Source: Manduca sexta (Eukaryota > Arthropoda > Insecta > Lepidoptera > Sphingidae). From it: DNA of 64,000 nt. Position numbers and translations under genes: made by a program. The notes under the pieces are model-generated. The model was not told the origin of the DNA. It searched no databases and was given only the letters and a program-made list of their open reading frames with translations. Where the stretch lies: positions 10,114,777 through 10,178,776 of the forward strand of contig NC_051141.1 of the NCBI RefSeq assembly GCF_014839805.1, written 5' to 3'. Shown in pieces: positions 24,375 through 35,005 of the stretch (position 1 is the first letter of the stretch; each line of letters begins with the position of its first letter).

Positions 24375-24697
24375 TATCAGCCCTGTATTGTATACTTGTC
24401 CACTGCTGAGCACGGGCCTCCTCTACTACTGAGAGGGATTAGGCCTTAGTCTACCACGCTGGCCTAGTGCGGATTGGTAGACTTCACACACCTTGAAATT
24501 CCTATAGAGAACTTCTCAGATGTGCAGGTTTCCTCACGATGTTTTTCTTCACTATTAAAGCGAACGATAAATTCACAAAGAATATACACATGATTTTTTT
24601 TAGAAAAGTCAGAGGTGTGTGCCCTTGGGATTTGAACCTGCGGACATTCGTCTCGGCAGTCCGTTCCACACCCAACTACGATATCGCCGCTATGATT
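24375..24697 (-). mobile_element. tRNA-derived SINE, family B
   Basis: Reversed: the tRNA-like head lies at the right (atagcgg-type start, box B in caggttcaaatcccaaggg as complement). The body on the plus strand reads ggcctagtgcggattggtagac, ttcctatagagaacttctcag and tcctcacgatgtttttcttca. Further copies at 38412-38515, 50130-50350 and 62668-62975. Confidence 0.8.
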
Positions 24698-25257
24698 TAA
24701 AGATCAAAATTGTGGCAGAGCACAGCAGTCGCAAGTATCTTTTCGTAACATTTGTTTTATTTCGATGTATTCGTTTTTCACTTGTAGCTTAATTACCCAT
24801 GTTTAAAAGATTGCGTTTCCATAGACATCGGCATTCGGTATCACTTTTCTCGAAGCCATTAACAGCCTTTTGTGCGGTCGATAAGGACACCCTCACTTGA
24901 TTGGATATTGACGGCTATTCTAGTGCATTATAGTGTATAGGTGTATATAGGCTTGAGAAAAAAAATCTTACTTTTGAAATTAGAATATTAATCAATATCC
25001 AATCAAGTGGCGTTTCAACAAGCTTTGTCCCCGCATACTGGTCTATTAATCTGTAGCGTACAGGCAGGTTTACACGTTATGGTGCATCCGAATTAATCAA
25101 CCGTTTGGCGGACGTCAGTTGATTAGATTGTAATAGGGTTTAGTCTAATTATCTCCGAGGTATATTGGTTAAATGTGCGTAGCTTAGCAAACTCAATTCT
25201 ATAGGGATAAATTTATGGTCAAAATTACTCAAAATCAAAATTTGAATTGATGATCTT

Positions 25258-25430
25258 TCAGGAATGTCTTTACTGGTGATAGGCCTCTCATATGTGAGAG
25301 TCCGCCTGGGTAAGTACCACCGCAGTGTCTATTTCTACTGCCAAGCAGCAGTGTCTAGTCACTGTTGTGTCCCGGTTTGAAGGACATTGTAGCCAGTGTA
25401 TTTACTGGATATAATGAGACTTAAAATCTT
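25258..25430 (+). repeat. Repeat D, 5' half of a split copy
   Basis: cgcctgggtaagtaccaccg, tttctactgccaagcagcag, ccggtttgaaggacattgta and ataatgagacttaaaatctt match the reverse complement of 24077-24240. R1-like sequence follows immediately. Confidence 0.78.
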
Positions 25431-26985
25431 GCGCAACCAAAGCGATGGTTATAACGGGCAAACTCAAGTACGACCCCCAATCCTCCACATGGGGGGTATT
25501 GACATAGAAAAGCAAATTAAGATTTTGGGAGTTACTATAGATAGCAGGTTGATGTTTAATGCTCATATATGGTATATACGGAGGTTTGAAAAATAGCAGT
25601 GATGTTCTATAGCAAATTATCACGAGCAGCAAGGCTGCTGTGGAGACTGGGACCAGAGATTATAAAATTGTTATACACGGCTGTGGTGGAGCCAACAATT
25701 TTATACGCAGCAAGTATCTGGGCCCTGGCCTCACGAAAGGTGGAAGTAAGGAAAGAGTTCGTGGTAGCGCAGAGAGGCTTCGCGCACAAGCTGACGAAGA
25801 CTACAGGACGGTCTCACTAAACTCGGTTCTGCTACTCGCCGGAATACTGCCCTTCGATATCCGAGTCAGAGAAAAGGCAACTCTGTACGAGGAGAGAGCT
25901 AGAGCACCCGTCATAACGGAGAATGGTCCAATATCGGCGCCTGGAGGATGGTGCAGAAGTGAACCAGATCACTAGCCAGTGCCTCTGTATATATATACAG
26001 ACGGCAGCAAAATTCAAAGAAACGACGGAGCGGCAATCTCAATTTCGGAAAATGCCGCCGAGACAAAAACAAAAAAAATGAAACTGGAATCATTCTGCAG
26101 AAAGGGGATGGAGATCCCCTAGCGTTCAAAATTAGATAAAACATCAGAACGATAGAAGAACGCAACAAAATAATAAAATTATTTTGGATCAAGGCACAGG
26201 TAGGGTTGAAGGGAAATGAGCGCACAGACGAACTCGCAAAGGACGCCACACTCAATCTAAAGTGTAAAACCCTGTATAACAGATGCACTGTAACATTCGT
26301 CAAGAGGCAGATTAGAATGGAGTCAGTTGACGATTGAATAGACGCTATAAGGAAGGTGAAACAGCGTACACCACGAAGCTCTTCTTCCCGGACGTCATGG
26401 AGGCACATCGAATGCTCAGACACGTACCGGTAAATCCGACATTAATGCAGGCATTCACAGGGCACGGCGGATTCTCCGAAAACTTGCACAGATTCATGTG
26501 TAAGGAGAGGTCGGCATGCATCTGTGACTCCTCAGAGAACGAGAGTGTCATGCATGTGTTGACCAGGTGCCCAGTGCATCTGCGCAAGAGAACGGACCTA
26601 GAAATAAAAAATAGACCTAACTAACGAAGAAACTAAAAGCAAGTTTATAAAATACTATAAAGAAATTGTAAAAGAAGTAAGAAATAGAAACAATTAAAAA
26701 ACAGTTAAACTAAATAATGTAATATAAGATTACATATCATATTTAGTGACGCAGAGACCAGAAAAATATAAAAGTAAAAGAAAATACAAAAGATAGAGCA
26801 TTAGATCTTGTTGAATTTTGTAGAAAAAAAGATACAGTAAAGGATATAAAAGTAAAATAGACTCATAGGAGATAGAGTAAGGCTCATTAAAAGTTAAATT
26901 TAAAAAGAAGAAAATGGAAAACGAAGAAGAAATTCCCTATTAAGAGTAGGGGAATAAGTTATTTTTTTTAAAAAAAAAAGCTTTT
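25430..26985 (+). mobile_element. R1-like non-LTR retrotransposon, 5' truncated, inserted in a repeat
   Basis: This insert has the end of RT, RNase H and a zinc-knuckle C-terminus, and ends in poly(A) (26969-26979). It lies exactly between the two halves of a repeat that occurs uninterrupted at 23905-24240 on the other strand. Frames are broken in several places. The insert is about 1.55 kb. Confidence 0.78.
25440..26624 (+). pseudogene. R1-like ORF2 C-terminal relic (RT end, RNase H, CCHC)
   Basis: IKILGVTIDSRLMFNAHI is the RT-to-thumb motif. LLWRLGPEIIKLLYTAVVEP and ILYAASIWA follow, then VSLNSVLLLAGILPFDIRVR. RNase H residues appear as YTDGSKIQRNDGAAIS (near 25995) and KAQVGLKGNERTDELAKDA (near 26190). 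The C-terminus, TKLFFPDVMEAHRML, TGHGGFSENLHRFM, CICDSSENESVMHVLTRCP, is the HxxC-type knuckle of R1-clade proteins. At least five frame breaks mean no function. TRAS, SART and R1 subgroups cannot be told apart here. Confidence 0.85.
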
Positions 26986-26990
26986 CTCTT

Positions 26991-27133
26991 CTCAGTATGG
27001 CGAGCGCAGTGAAATACCGAACATTACTTTGTATTTCAAGGTTTTGAATGGTGTTTCTACTGTTTATGGACAGTCGTATCGTTTATTATCAGACGACCGG
27101 CCAGCTCCTCTCGTCATTCATAGCAAAAAAAAG
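26991..27133 (+). repeat. Repeat D, 3' half of a split copy
   Basis: cagtatggcgagcgcagtga, tttcaaggttttgaatggtg, ttctactgtttatggacagtc and ctcgtcattcatagcaaaaa resume repeat D exactly where the 5' half stops at 25430. Confidence 0.78.
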
Positions 27134-27619
27134 TTATCAGGTTAGTGGTAGTCATAGAAAAACGCCGGTCCAATGTATCGGGTGGACTGAGCGGCCGCTA
27201 CAAGCTCATGGGACGCCACCTTGGCAGTGAAGGTCCCTTGGTACCCGAGGTGCTTTTAGCGCCAAACGTCTCTCTGTTTCGGGTACACTTTTTGTTAGTT
27301 GAAGTACCTCAGGGCTACCCGAAATAACATATAAGAAAAACTAGCTGACCCGGTGAAATTCGTACCGCTTAACAATCGATTCTTTAATAAAAAAAATTAT
27401 ACTTATTCTGCTATTCGGTACACCGGGTCAGCTAGTAAGATAAAAAAAGAAAGTTGATAAGTCAACAATTACATTATATCAAAAAATAAAATTTTTAAAA
27501 CACTTAAAATTCTTTCCATCTAACGGCACTCAGCTGCCTTTCCGGAACCCCTCGACTAACACTTTAACTTTATGGTATGGTATTAAAGTTCAAATTGAAT
27601 TTTTAAATATTATTACGAA

Positions 27620-28636
27620 TCTATACTATTATATAAAGCTGAAGAGTTTGTTTGTTTGTTTGTTTGAACGCGCTAATCTCAGGAACTACCGGTCCAAACT
27701 GAAAAATTCTTTTTGCGTTGGATAGCCCTATGTTCGTGGAGTGCTATAGGCTATATATCATCACGCTATACCCAATAGGAGCGGAGCAGTAATGGCTAAT
27801 CTCAGGAACTACCGGTCCAAACTGAAAAATTCTTTTTTGTGTTGGATAGCCTTTTGTTCGTGGAGTGCTATAGGCTATATATCATCACGCTATACCCAAT
27901 AGGAGCAGAGCAGTAATGGCTAATCTCAGGAACTACCGGTCCAAACTGAAAAATTCTTTTTGCGTTGGATAGCCCTATGTTCGTGAAGTGCTATAGGCTA
28001 TATATCATCACGCTATGACCAATAGGAGCAGAGCAGTAATGGCTAATCTCAGAAACTAGGAGTTTGAACTGAATAATTATTTTTGTGTTGGATAGCCCTT
28101 TGTTCCTGGAATGCTATAGGCTATATATATATCATCACGCTATGCCCAATAGGAGCGCAGCAGTAATCGCTAATCTCAGGAACTACCGGTTCGAACTGAA
28201 AAAATATTTTTGTGTTGGATAGCCCTTTGTTCCTGGAGTGCTATAGGTTATATATCGTCACGCTATGACCAATAGGAGCGGAGCAGTAATGAAACATGAT
28301 GCAAAAACGGGGACAATTTATTAGTTTTGAGAGCTTCTGTTGCGTGCGCTGCGTAAACGGTTAAAGTTATGCAACAATAATGTATGACGGGATTGTTCCT
28401 CTTAAAAAGTTCTACAAAAATATATCATAAAACAAAAGTCCCCCGCTGCATCGGTCTGCCCGAACGTGTAAAACTCAAAAACTACCCAACGTATTAGGAT
28501 AAAATTTGGTATGGAGACAGTTTGAGACCCTGGGAAGAACATAGGCACCCGGGAAAATATATAGCGTGACTTTTATAACGGAAAACTTTAGCCCGAAAAA
28601 CTTTATAACGCGGGCGGAGCCGCGGGCAAAAGCTAG
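27620..28636 (+). mobile_element. Inner Helitron with TC/CTAG ends and five-unit internal array
   Basis: It begins TCTATACTATTATATAAAGC after A27619 and ends CTAG before T28637, as expected for Helitron insertion between A and T. Near the 3' end is the hairpin CGCGGGC-gga-GCCGCG. The empty relative at 9815-9825 reads gaA|Tattttg where this copy reads gaA|...|Tcttttat, confirming both ends to the base. No Rep/helicase coding is present, so it is non-autonomous. Confidence 0.9.
27672..28292 (+). repeat. Tandem array of about 124 bp, five units, within the Helitron
   Basis: Units starting gctaatctcagg(a)aacta begin at 27672, 27795, 27919, 28042 and 28169 (spacing 123, 124, 123, 127). Each runs through a tgttggatagccc stretch, a ctataggctatatatc stretch and ends gagcagtaatg. 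Later units diverge slightly (insertion of an extra tata in unit 4). Confidence 0.95.
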
Positions 28637-29007
28637 TCTTTTATATGGAAATATAGAAAAGTGTTGTTTTTACACTTTTTGAGCCAATTTTTTAAATTTT
28701 TCTCTCCAAAGAATCATCCGCGTACTTCAAGGGATATTATAAAAAAAGAAGTAGCGAAATCGGTTCAGCTGCTCTTAGATTTGCGCTTAGCAAGTCATTC
28801 AGATTCAAGTCAAGCGATTCATTTTTATATTATAGATTTAATACCTACCTAAAAGACAATTCCCCTTTCGATATTTCGATATACGTTTTAAACCACTGAA
28901 TTTCCGTATCTAAATCATAAAGAGGACCGGTAGCGACGATTTAGGACGCCTTAGCGTATCTTAAGACAATAGTCTATTCTGTTTCTTTCTTAAGGAATTT
29001 AAATTTA

Positions 29008-29133
29008 TGCCCGAAATGGGGATGGACTCGCCACTATCACATCATACGTCGGAACGCACTTGGAAAAACGTGTACAAACGTAAACGTGCATAAACGAGTA
29101 CCCAGGTTACATCTCCCTACCATTCGGGGATGA
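29008..29133 (+). mobile_element. SINE family C fragment
   Basis: gcccgaaatggggatggact, ctatcacatcata, cggaacgcacttgg and accattcggggatga parallel the 44270 copy. Degraded. Confidence 0.5.
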
Positions 29134-29469
29134 AGACTGTTCTTTGTTTCGTTCTGTTTGGTTTCCACTTTTCATTATTTATTTTCCTTCACGATCAGCG
29201 ACGGCGTTTTTTAGTTAACGCGGCCGTCAGAAGTGGTGGACGCTTTTTTCTTTTTACGGATGAAGCCCATTGGTAGATTAAATTATAAGAAAATAAATTG
29301 AACTTTTATATGTATTTTATTTTTCTATTTCGTAATAATTGCATCGTTGAGTTTAAATAGTAATTTACAGGTAGGCCAGAGGTGTCATCACGAGACGGCA
29401 TTGACTAAAGACGAAATGAGACCATTTGGAACATGGATGGTCAATATGGCCCGTAATCCTGATATATTA

Positions 29470-29650
29470 AAAAACAAAGTCCCCTCCTGTGTCTGTCTGT
29501 CTGCCTGAACGCGATAAACTCAAAATTACCATAAGCATTTTTATGAAGATTTCGGCAAAAATTAGACAGCTTTAATTGAAATCCCTGATTCTTTTAAGAT
29601 ACATCAAAACAATTTATGATGGAATTGTTTTATTTATAAGTCTACAGAAA
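29470..29650 (+). mobile_element. Helitron-derived fragment
   Basis: caaagtcccctcctgtgtct, gcctgaacgcgataaactcaaa and atggaattgtttta parallel 28430-28510 and 32880-32960 in the Helitron copies. No termini. Confidence 0.5.
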
Positions 29651-31240
29651 AGTATGCGACGACTACTTTATCGTAGTAGTTTATAATAAGATTAGTATTT
29701 TTCTCAGATAATAGATATATATCAGATTTTTTTCATTAAGTACGTCCTGGTCCAAATTACTAACTATAAATTATAAGGCGTGGATTGACAATGAAGTGGA
29801 ATCAGTCTAGGTATATTTTTTTACGTGATTTTTTTAAAACATTGTTACAGTAAATTAAATGTGTGGTAAGCGCATCTTGATTAATATTATTTATAAGGCA
29901 GCGGAATGATTTTAAATAATAGCAAAACATTAAAAATGTGTGTGTCCGACCCTTCGTACCATAACTAATCATTAATGTATTAAAGAGACACAAGCAAGTA
30001 CAAGCTCTTGACTTATACTAACACTCAGCGAAACCGAGAGAATTAGAGCCTTTAGCCTCAACTAAGCCATACCGTTTCTACTACATGCGTATAAAAACGA
30101 AATTAGGTTGTTACATGTCTTTTTATTAATAATTTTGTTTATCTATAGTAATTATGGAAGAACTTTGCATGATCTATGTCCGAAATGTATTTTGACTTTA
30201 TTGAAAATATTTGGTATACCTAGAAGTCGTTCAAAAATTAAAAAGGAGCAATAATTATGATGCGCTTTTTTATGTATCTTCTTTCAAAGCAATAACTATT
30301 TTACTGTTACAGGCAATTTACTTCTTCATGTTTTCTTTAAATGCTGACTAATTGTATTTGTAATGTTGACTTCGAATAGATTAGAGTTCCCTAAAGGTAT
30401 ATCATACAAATATAGTACTAAAATAAACATTAAATTATATAGGTAGAACAAACAAGATCGCATGAATTTAATTTTTATTATTTTTCGCATTATTATTGTT
30501 TTAATACGCTATTCAATAAAACAATTACGCGCAAGTTACCCTCGTAGACTTATGCTGACAATTGTTGAAACAGTTTACCTTTGTTCAAAACAATCTGGTC
30601 TCTCACAAGTAGAAAGAAAGAAGAAAGAATAATTTATTGTCCCGGTACACGTGATGTACAAGTTATACATCTACTAACTAGCGTACACCTGTTGATCTTT
30701 TGGAAAACACTTCGCAAATATTTCTAAGATGAGTTTGAAAAACTTTAACTGAGGCTTATTAACTAATAGATTTTTTTTTAACAATAACAACTAGAGATGA
30801 ATTGATGTTGTTAAAAATGTTTCATTATAATATTAAACGTAACGTTGAAAAGCGTTTTGATCAATAACTATTAGAATAATGGCTAAATTGTACACCAAAA
30901 AATATGTTTTCGATCGTTTAAGATCTATAGAAAACTCTAATATTGTATGTTAAATACTTTAAGTCTGTAAAAAACTTTTAATTAAATAATAATATTGTTA
31001 AATACTTTTACTAGTAATTTTAATAGATAAAAATATCGGTGTATATAAACAATCTACACAATAAATTAAAGTGAAATGCGTGCATCGTATTATATTAATA
31101 AATTCTTACCTATTCTCGACGACATATTAATGCAATCTTAGTCGCAGCACTGCAGCAAAACCATTTTAATATTTTAAAATTATTTTCATACGATAATAAT
31201 ATAAAATCGTATAAATACAACAAATAGATATGCACCGTAT
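29650..31240. other. Receptor intron, nothing recognised
   Basis: AT-rich. agaaagaataatttattgtcccggtaca (30618-30650, read in parts) resembles a dispersed repeat, but no second copy is present here. Confidence 0.4.
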
Positions 31241-31295
31241 TATTCGCGAGGCGCCGTGGGCGGTCAGCTACTTTTCGCTAGGGCGGCGGAAAGCG

Positions 31296-31333
31296 GACTG
31301 AGAGCTCTGGCGAGGGTCTCTTATTTATTTATA
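31296..31333 (-). promoter_or_regulatory. Candidate core promoter: TATA box and arthropod initiator
   Basis: On the minus strand TATAAATA (31333-31326) is followed 34 bases later by the A of TCAGTC (31301-31296), an arthropod initiator match. The next 80 bases are unusually GC/CpG-rich. Direction agrees with the receptor gene, 525 bp inside its first recognised intron, so it could drive a shorter alternative transcript. It is a motif match only. Confidence 0.35.
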
Positions 31334-31857
31334 CCCCGACTGAGTACGTGCACTACCATAGTGCGTAGGTGTGACCGTTTGGTTAAATAATGTTTATAAG
31401 TAATGAGAAGTAATTTTTACTTTATTGGAATATGAGATTGGACACACGAGAACCTCAAAAGACACTTTGCGGCTGTTTTGGCCGAAAATTAGGTTTCTGT
31501 AAAAACTACCGCCTACTGCGACGCATTTCAATGCTGCGCAGTTATCAAGTGGGATGAGCGGGCTGATAGTACCTGCCGTAAGTTAACAGAATTTTGGTAA
31601 AAACGAGTTGATATTGTTATATTACTCATATTGTACACAAGTACAAAGATACGAATCTTTTCCTTTAATGTCATGATGAATAAAAGTTTATACATTACAT
31701 GACACATATCCAAGCATTTTAAGACATATATTATAATTGAAGGTCGAAAATCCTAGCCGATTATACAGACAAAGGTATATATTTGCTACTCGTATATTAC
31801 TTCCCGATATATACGTGGATGCATAGTTATAATTAAAAGTATGTACATTGTACTTAC

Positions 31858-31923
31858 CCGGTTCGCGGTGAGAGCGCCCCTGCTCATAGAAGATATCCAA
31901 CCGATGCACCGTGCGGCGCATGT
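31858..31923 (-). CDS. DH31-R: DH31/calcitonin-type receptor, most upstream exon found
   Basis: On the minus strand a pyrimidine-rich acceptor ending in tttacag precedes a 66-bp exon, followed by a consensus donor (GTAAGT). One frame reads from an ATG near the exon start through MRRTVHRLDIFYEQGRSHRE and ends with one spare base. That base plus the first two bases of the exon at 12795-12851 makes a GAA codon just before the first cysteine of the ligand-binding domain. The exon begins at an acceptor, so at least one upstream exon (5' UTR or signal peptide) should exist. No signal peptide is seen here, so this ATG may be internal. Assignment rests on phase, splice sites and a plausible juxta-cysteine sequence. 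Confidence 0.6.
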
Positions 31924-32439
31924 CTGTAAAGTTAAAGGATACTACTGCCTACATGAAAACACGAGCTTGCAAATACATTGATGCTGCGAATGCTATTCTC
32001 CCCGAATGATTTAATAAAATCTGATAAGTACTTAATATTTCGGTTATCTTTGAAAATAGATAATTAATAAATATTGTGGCAGTCTACTTAGGTTGTGAAC
32101 CGTTATGTGTCGTGTTTGATTCTAGATCGGAAAATACCTTCTTTTTATAATTTTCGAACTATTATAACAAACATCTGCATAACTCGGGATTGGAACTAGC
32201 GACCGAGACACGACTTTCAATAATCTTGTTTATCATATCATGGGATGGTTACAATCTTGAGAAAAATGTGTACGCGTTAGTTACGACTATGCCTAACTCA
32301 TCTGGAGTAGAGGCTTAAATACATAATATGAACTCATATTGTGTAAACTTACAAAGTATTATGAATTTATCGATAGAGTTGACTAATTGTTGCGTTTGCA
32401 TTATGATTTCTTAATATGTTTACGCGAATGTTAGACAGC

Positions 32440-32575
32440 GAAACAAAATTATTTCTCCGGATTTCATTGCGATTTTTCATATTATAATTTTTTACTGACG
32501 TTCCAAAGACTTTGTAGCCTTCATGGCCACTGAGGGGACTGTGGTGTTGGTTATCTGAAAAGTCAAAAACACTTT
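32440..32575 (+). repeat. Repeat H, copy 1
   Basis: gacgttccaaagactttgtagccttcatggccactgaggggactg is a close match to 46610-46680. A reversed trace (cgaaacgtcgggagaac, accgcgataaaatctg) is at 24265-24315. Confidence 0.6.
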
Positions 32576-32719
32576 TAAGTACTTTCGAATTTATAACTCT
32601 AGTAAAATAAGATAATAATTATCTTGGTATGTATATGAAGTTCAGCATAATTTCTGTTTCACGAATATTCCATTCATAGGCGGAAAATTCGTTTAATGTT
32701 GTACTCACAGTACAAATAA

Positions 32720-33121
32720 TATGTACTATGATATAAAGTTGAAAATTTTGCTAGTTCAAATTTATTAATTGTCCCCGTTTTTATATTTTTTTTTCTTTTT
32801 GAGAGCTTCCCTTATGGGCGCTACATAAACGGTTAAAGTTAAAAAAACAGTAATGTGTGAAGGAATTGTTTCCCATAAAAAGTTATCAACAATATATTTT
32901 TATATAAAGTCTCCCACTATATGCCTGCCTAATATAGGCAGGCATATATAATCAAACAAAAATTACCCAACGGATTTGGATAAAATTTGTTATGGATTTA
33001 GTTTGAGATATTGGGAAGGAATATTAGGAGGACGGGTTACTTTCTATCCCGGAAAAATATATAGCGGGATAGTTATTCCGGAAAATTCTTTCAAGCGAGA
33101 GTAGCCCCATGCAAAAGCTAG
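32720..33121 (+). mobile_element. Helitron, internally deleted copy of the inner family
   Basis: The start TATGTACTATGATATAAAG aligns base for base with the inner Helitron start. The end gcaaaagCTAG is followed by T33122. The middle shares ggttaaagtt, ggaattgttt and acccaacggatttggataaaa with 28350-28520. The array region is deleted. Confidence 0.75.
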
Positions 33122-33151
33122 TATGAAGAATAAAATTAAGATAATCATACT

Positions 33152-33583
33152 TCCTATTAATATTATAAATGCGAAAGTTTGTGAGGTTGGATGTATGGAG
33201 GTATGTACGTTTGTTTGTTCCTCTTTCACGAAAAATCTACTGAACGGATTTGGATGAAACTTTACAGTAATATTTATAATGATTTTGTGTAATTTCTTCA
33301 TAATGTTACGATATATATAAAGTAAGTCGGAAAAAAATGCTATCTTGGTGTACGCTGCCTTAACCGTTGGAGCTAGACAAAGATGATATACCGTAGGATT
33401 GTTTGTCTTAAATATTTCTTAATAAAAGTCCGCGATAACATATATCTACCTTTTATGTGGAAACCACTATGAACAAATAAGTGAGACATAAATATAATTA
33501 AATTAGATACTTTTTTTACAATGCTATGCGGGACTCTATCCCGAAAACTCCTTCACGCGGTTGAAGCCGCGAGCTAAAGCTAC
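33152..33583 (+). mobile_element. Helitron of a second family
   Basis: It begins TCCTATTAATATTATAAATG followed by cgaaagtttgtgaggttgga. It ends with the hairpin-like cacgcggttgaagccgcgag and ctaaagCTAC, a decayed CTAG. Only 30 bases separate it from the preceding Helitron. Confidence 0.65.
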
Positions 33584-33994
33584 TACATTATATGTTTTAG
33601 CTATGTGAGAACTCACAAGTCAATTAAACAATAAGGAATATCGTTGCTTAGCTAACAACACCGAACCTAGAACCCAATGAATATTCGTGGCCAGTAACGA
33701 ACACACTCGAATAAGCTGTTTACTCATTCGTGTTCGTGCCTATTCGTCTATTTAGGCAAGTGTCATAACAACATATAACAATGTTGTGTGCGCACACGTA
33801 TGAATTCTCATATGTGTGCGCACAGGACTTTTTTCGGTTCTCACCTGTAAAATGGCGACTGTATATCTTCATCTTTATATTATTTTGCTTGAGTGCCATA
33901 AATCAGTTTTTGTTGTAGAAATATTTTTGAATGTGAGTTTACGATCATTAATGTATTATATTTTTGCAAAGATATTAAACTACATATAAAATTA

Positions 33995-34107
33995 TAGACC
34001 GGACTTCAGGACCTAATATTTGCTCCAAAAATTATTACAATTGGTATTAAGCCGCTGTCTTATTTGAAATGCCCGTTTGACGAGATGTCTCAGCGTCCTT
34101 AGATTTT

Positions 34108-34163
<56 letters not shown>

Positions 34164-34340
34164 CAGAAAATATGCTAATATTCGCATTAAAAACGTGCAA
34201 ATCACGATATGGAAAAATATAAAGTATTTTACATTACTATTTCACCGAAGATTGAGTAACCATCATAAAAACGCAACATTTTTGTATGACGATCTTCCCA
34301 ATGTCCGCTTTAATCTTAGAACATGCATATATCTCACTAT
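33995..34340 (+). repeat. Repeat F, copy 1
   Basis: gaccggacttcaggacc, ggtattaagccgctgtcttat, aatatgctaatattcgcatt and ttgagtaaccatcat are shared, in order, with 41225-41745 and 61443-61705. An (AT)n microsatellite is embedded at 34110-34160. Non-coding. Confidence 0.7.
34110..34160. repeat. (AT)n microsatellite
   Basis: About 25 uninterrupted AT dinucleotides, embedded in repeat F copy 1. Confidence 0.95.
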
Positions 34341-34884
34341 TGTAAATTTCAAATCTGACATGTTCGGCATAAACACAAGATACATACTTACTTACATCTT
34401 ACTAACTTATTCAAAATAAAGTATATTATTTATCAATAATAGCTACCGAGTATTCTCAGAAAATAAAAATAACTTTTTGTTCATATTTTTTTTTGCGTAA
34501 ATATAAGTCTCTTACATGGTCTGTTAAGTTTGTTATTATTTTTTTTAACTTTTCATAGCTTTGAGAATTTATATCTTCGATAAAAGACTTCTTATTATGT
34601 GTCTCTGGTAAGTACCTACACAATTCTATTTAGAAAATTATAAGTATTTTGTGTTGGCGAGAATGGCCTCTGTAATAGATAAATTTAAAAGAGTGAAAAG
34701 TCAAATTGACATTCAACAAGTTATATAAGATTATTGCTCAGAGATTATTGACATAGGCAAAATCATCGTCTGTCAACGATGGAGTCACAATCTAAAAATT
34801 GAATTGAATTAGTATCGAAATTATATACCAGAATTATTATTCCGCTATTTTAGGTTTCAACAAGCAAGCATTTTATAACGCAAT

Positions 34885-35005
34885 ATGTCTGCATCACTTG
34901 ATTCCGCTTTAGATCCGATGGAAGAGATCCGCTTCCGTAAAAAACATGGCCAAATATGGATGGAAATTCAGAAAGATACTCATTTTACTTTCGATGAATT
35001 AGAAC
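34885..35005 (+). CDS. Efcab1: Calaxin/EFCAB1-like EF-hand protein, first coding exon
   Basis: The ATG lies 24 bp after a possible acceptor (ttccgctattttag), so a 5' UTR intron is likely. It opens 40 codons (MSASLDSALDPMEE, then IWMEIQKDTHFTFDELE) and one base, ending at donor GTGAGT. The HFxxxE segment aligns with the N-terminal HFxxFE part of calaxin. Known role: a calcium sensor that stabilises outer dynein arms in cilia and sperm flagella. The link to the next exon is inferred from strand, order and family layout. Its one-base overhang does not match the exon at 45343, so an exon between them is missing from this annotation. Confidence 0.6.

Larger units (their letters stand above)
27341..28836 (-). 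mobile_element. Outer non-autonomous Helitron, split by another Helitron
   Basis: The minus-strand 5' TC end is the complement of GA at 28835-28836 (TCTATAATATAAAAATGAATC inward), next to A. The 3' CTAG is at 27341-27344, next to T on that strand. Just inside the 3' end, 27341-27436 forms a long inverted repeat (CTAGCTGACCCGGTG ... CACCGGGTCAGCTAG). An undisturbed relative lies at 9553-9997. Ungapped parts match along the whole length, and the only interruption is the Helitron at 27620-28636. Confidence 0.82.
1..31923 (-). other. DH31-R: Gene span: calcitonin/DH31-type class B GPCR, N-terminal half
   Basis: Seven minus-strand exons with GT-AG junctions join in consistent phase (31858-31923, 12795-12851, 12154-12286, 11017-11107, 10186-10277, 8276-8402, 4331-4432). 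The product has an extracellular hormone-receptor domain with six cysteines, then TM1, TM2, and the first loop with TM3. Known family role: a plasma-membrane, Gs-coupled receptor for diuretic hormone 31, the insect calcitonin-like peptide, acting in fluid secretion and gut or neural signalling. The motifs CPKTFDG, SCWDPTPAG, WSNYTTC and MWMFCEGLHLH are diagnostic of class B receptors. TM4-TM7 and the tail must lie left of base 1. The largest intron is about 19 kb and full of transposons. DH31-R and its insect paralogue (hector-type) cannot be separated from this half alone. Confidence 0.85.

Noticed and set aside
24600..24697. tRNA gene call from box A/B-like sequence
   Set aside because: It is the head of a SINE; no cloverleaf could be formed by eye and the same head recurs at three other places.
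25911..26423. 170-codon minus-strand open frame, longest in the window
   Set aside because: It is the shadow of the plus-strand R1-like RNase H region.
27672..28292. CRISPR-like regular repeats
   Set aside because: Units are contiguous 124-bp tandem copies with no spacers, inside a Helitron in a eukaryotic genome.
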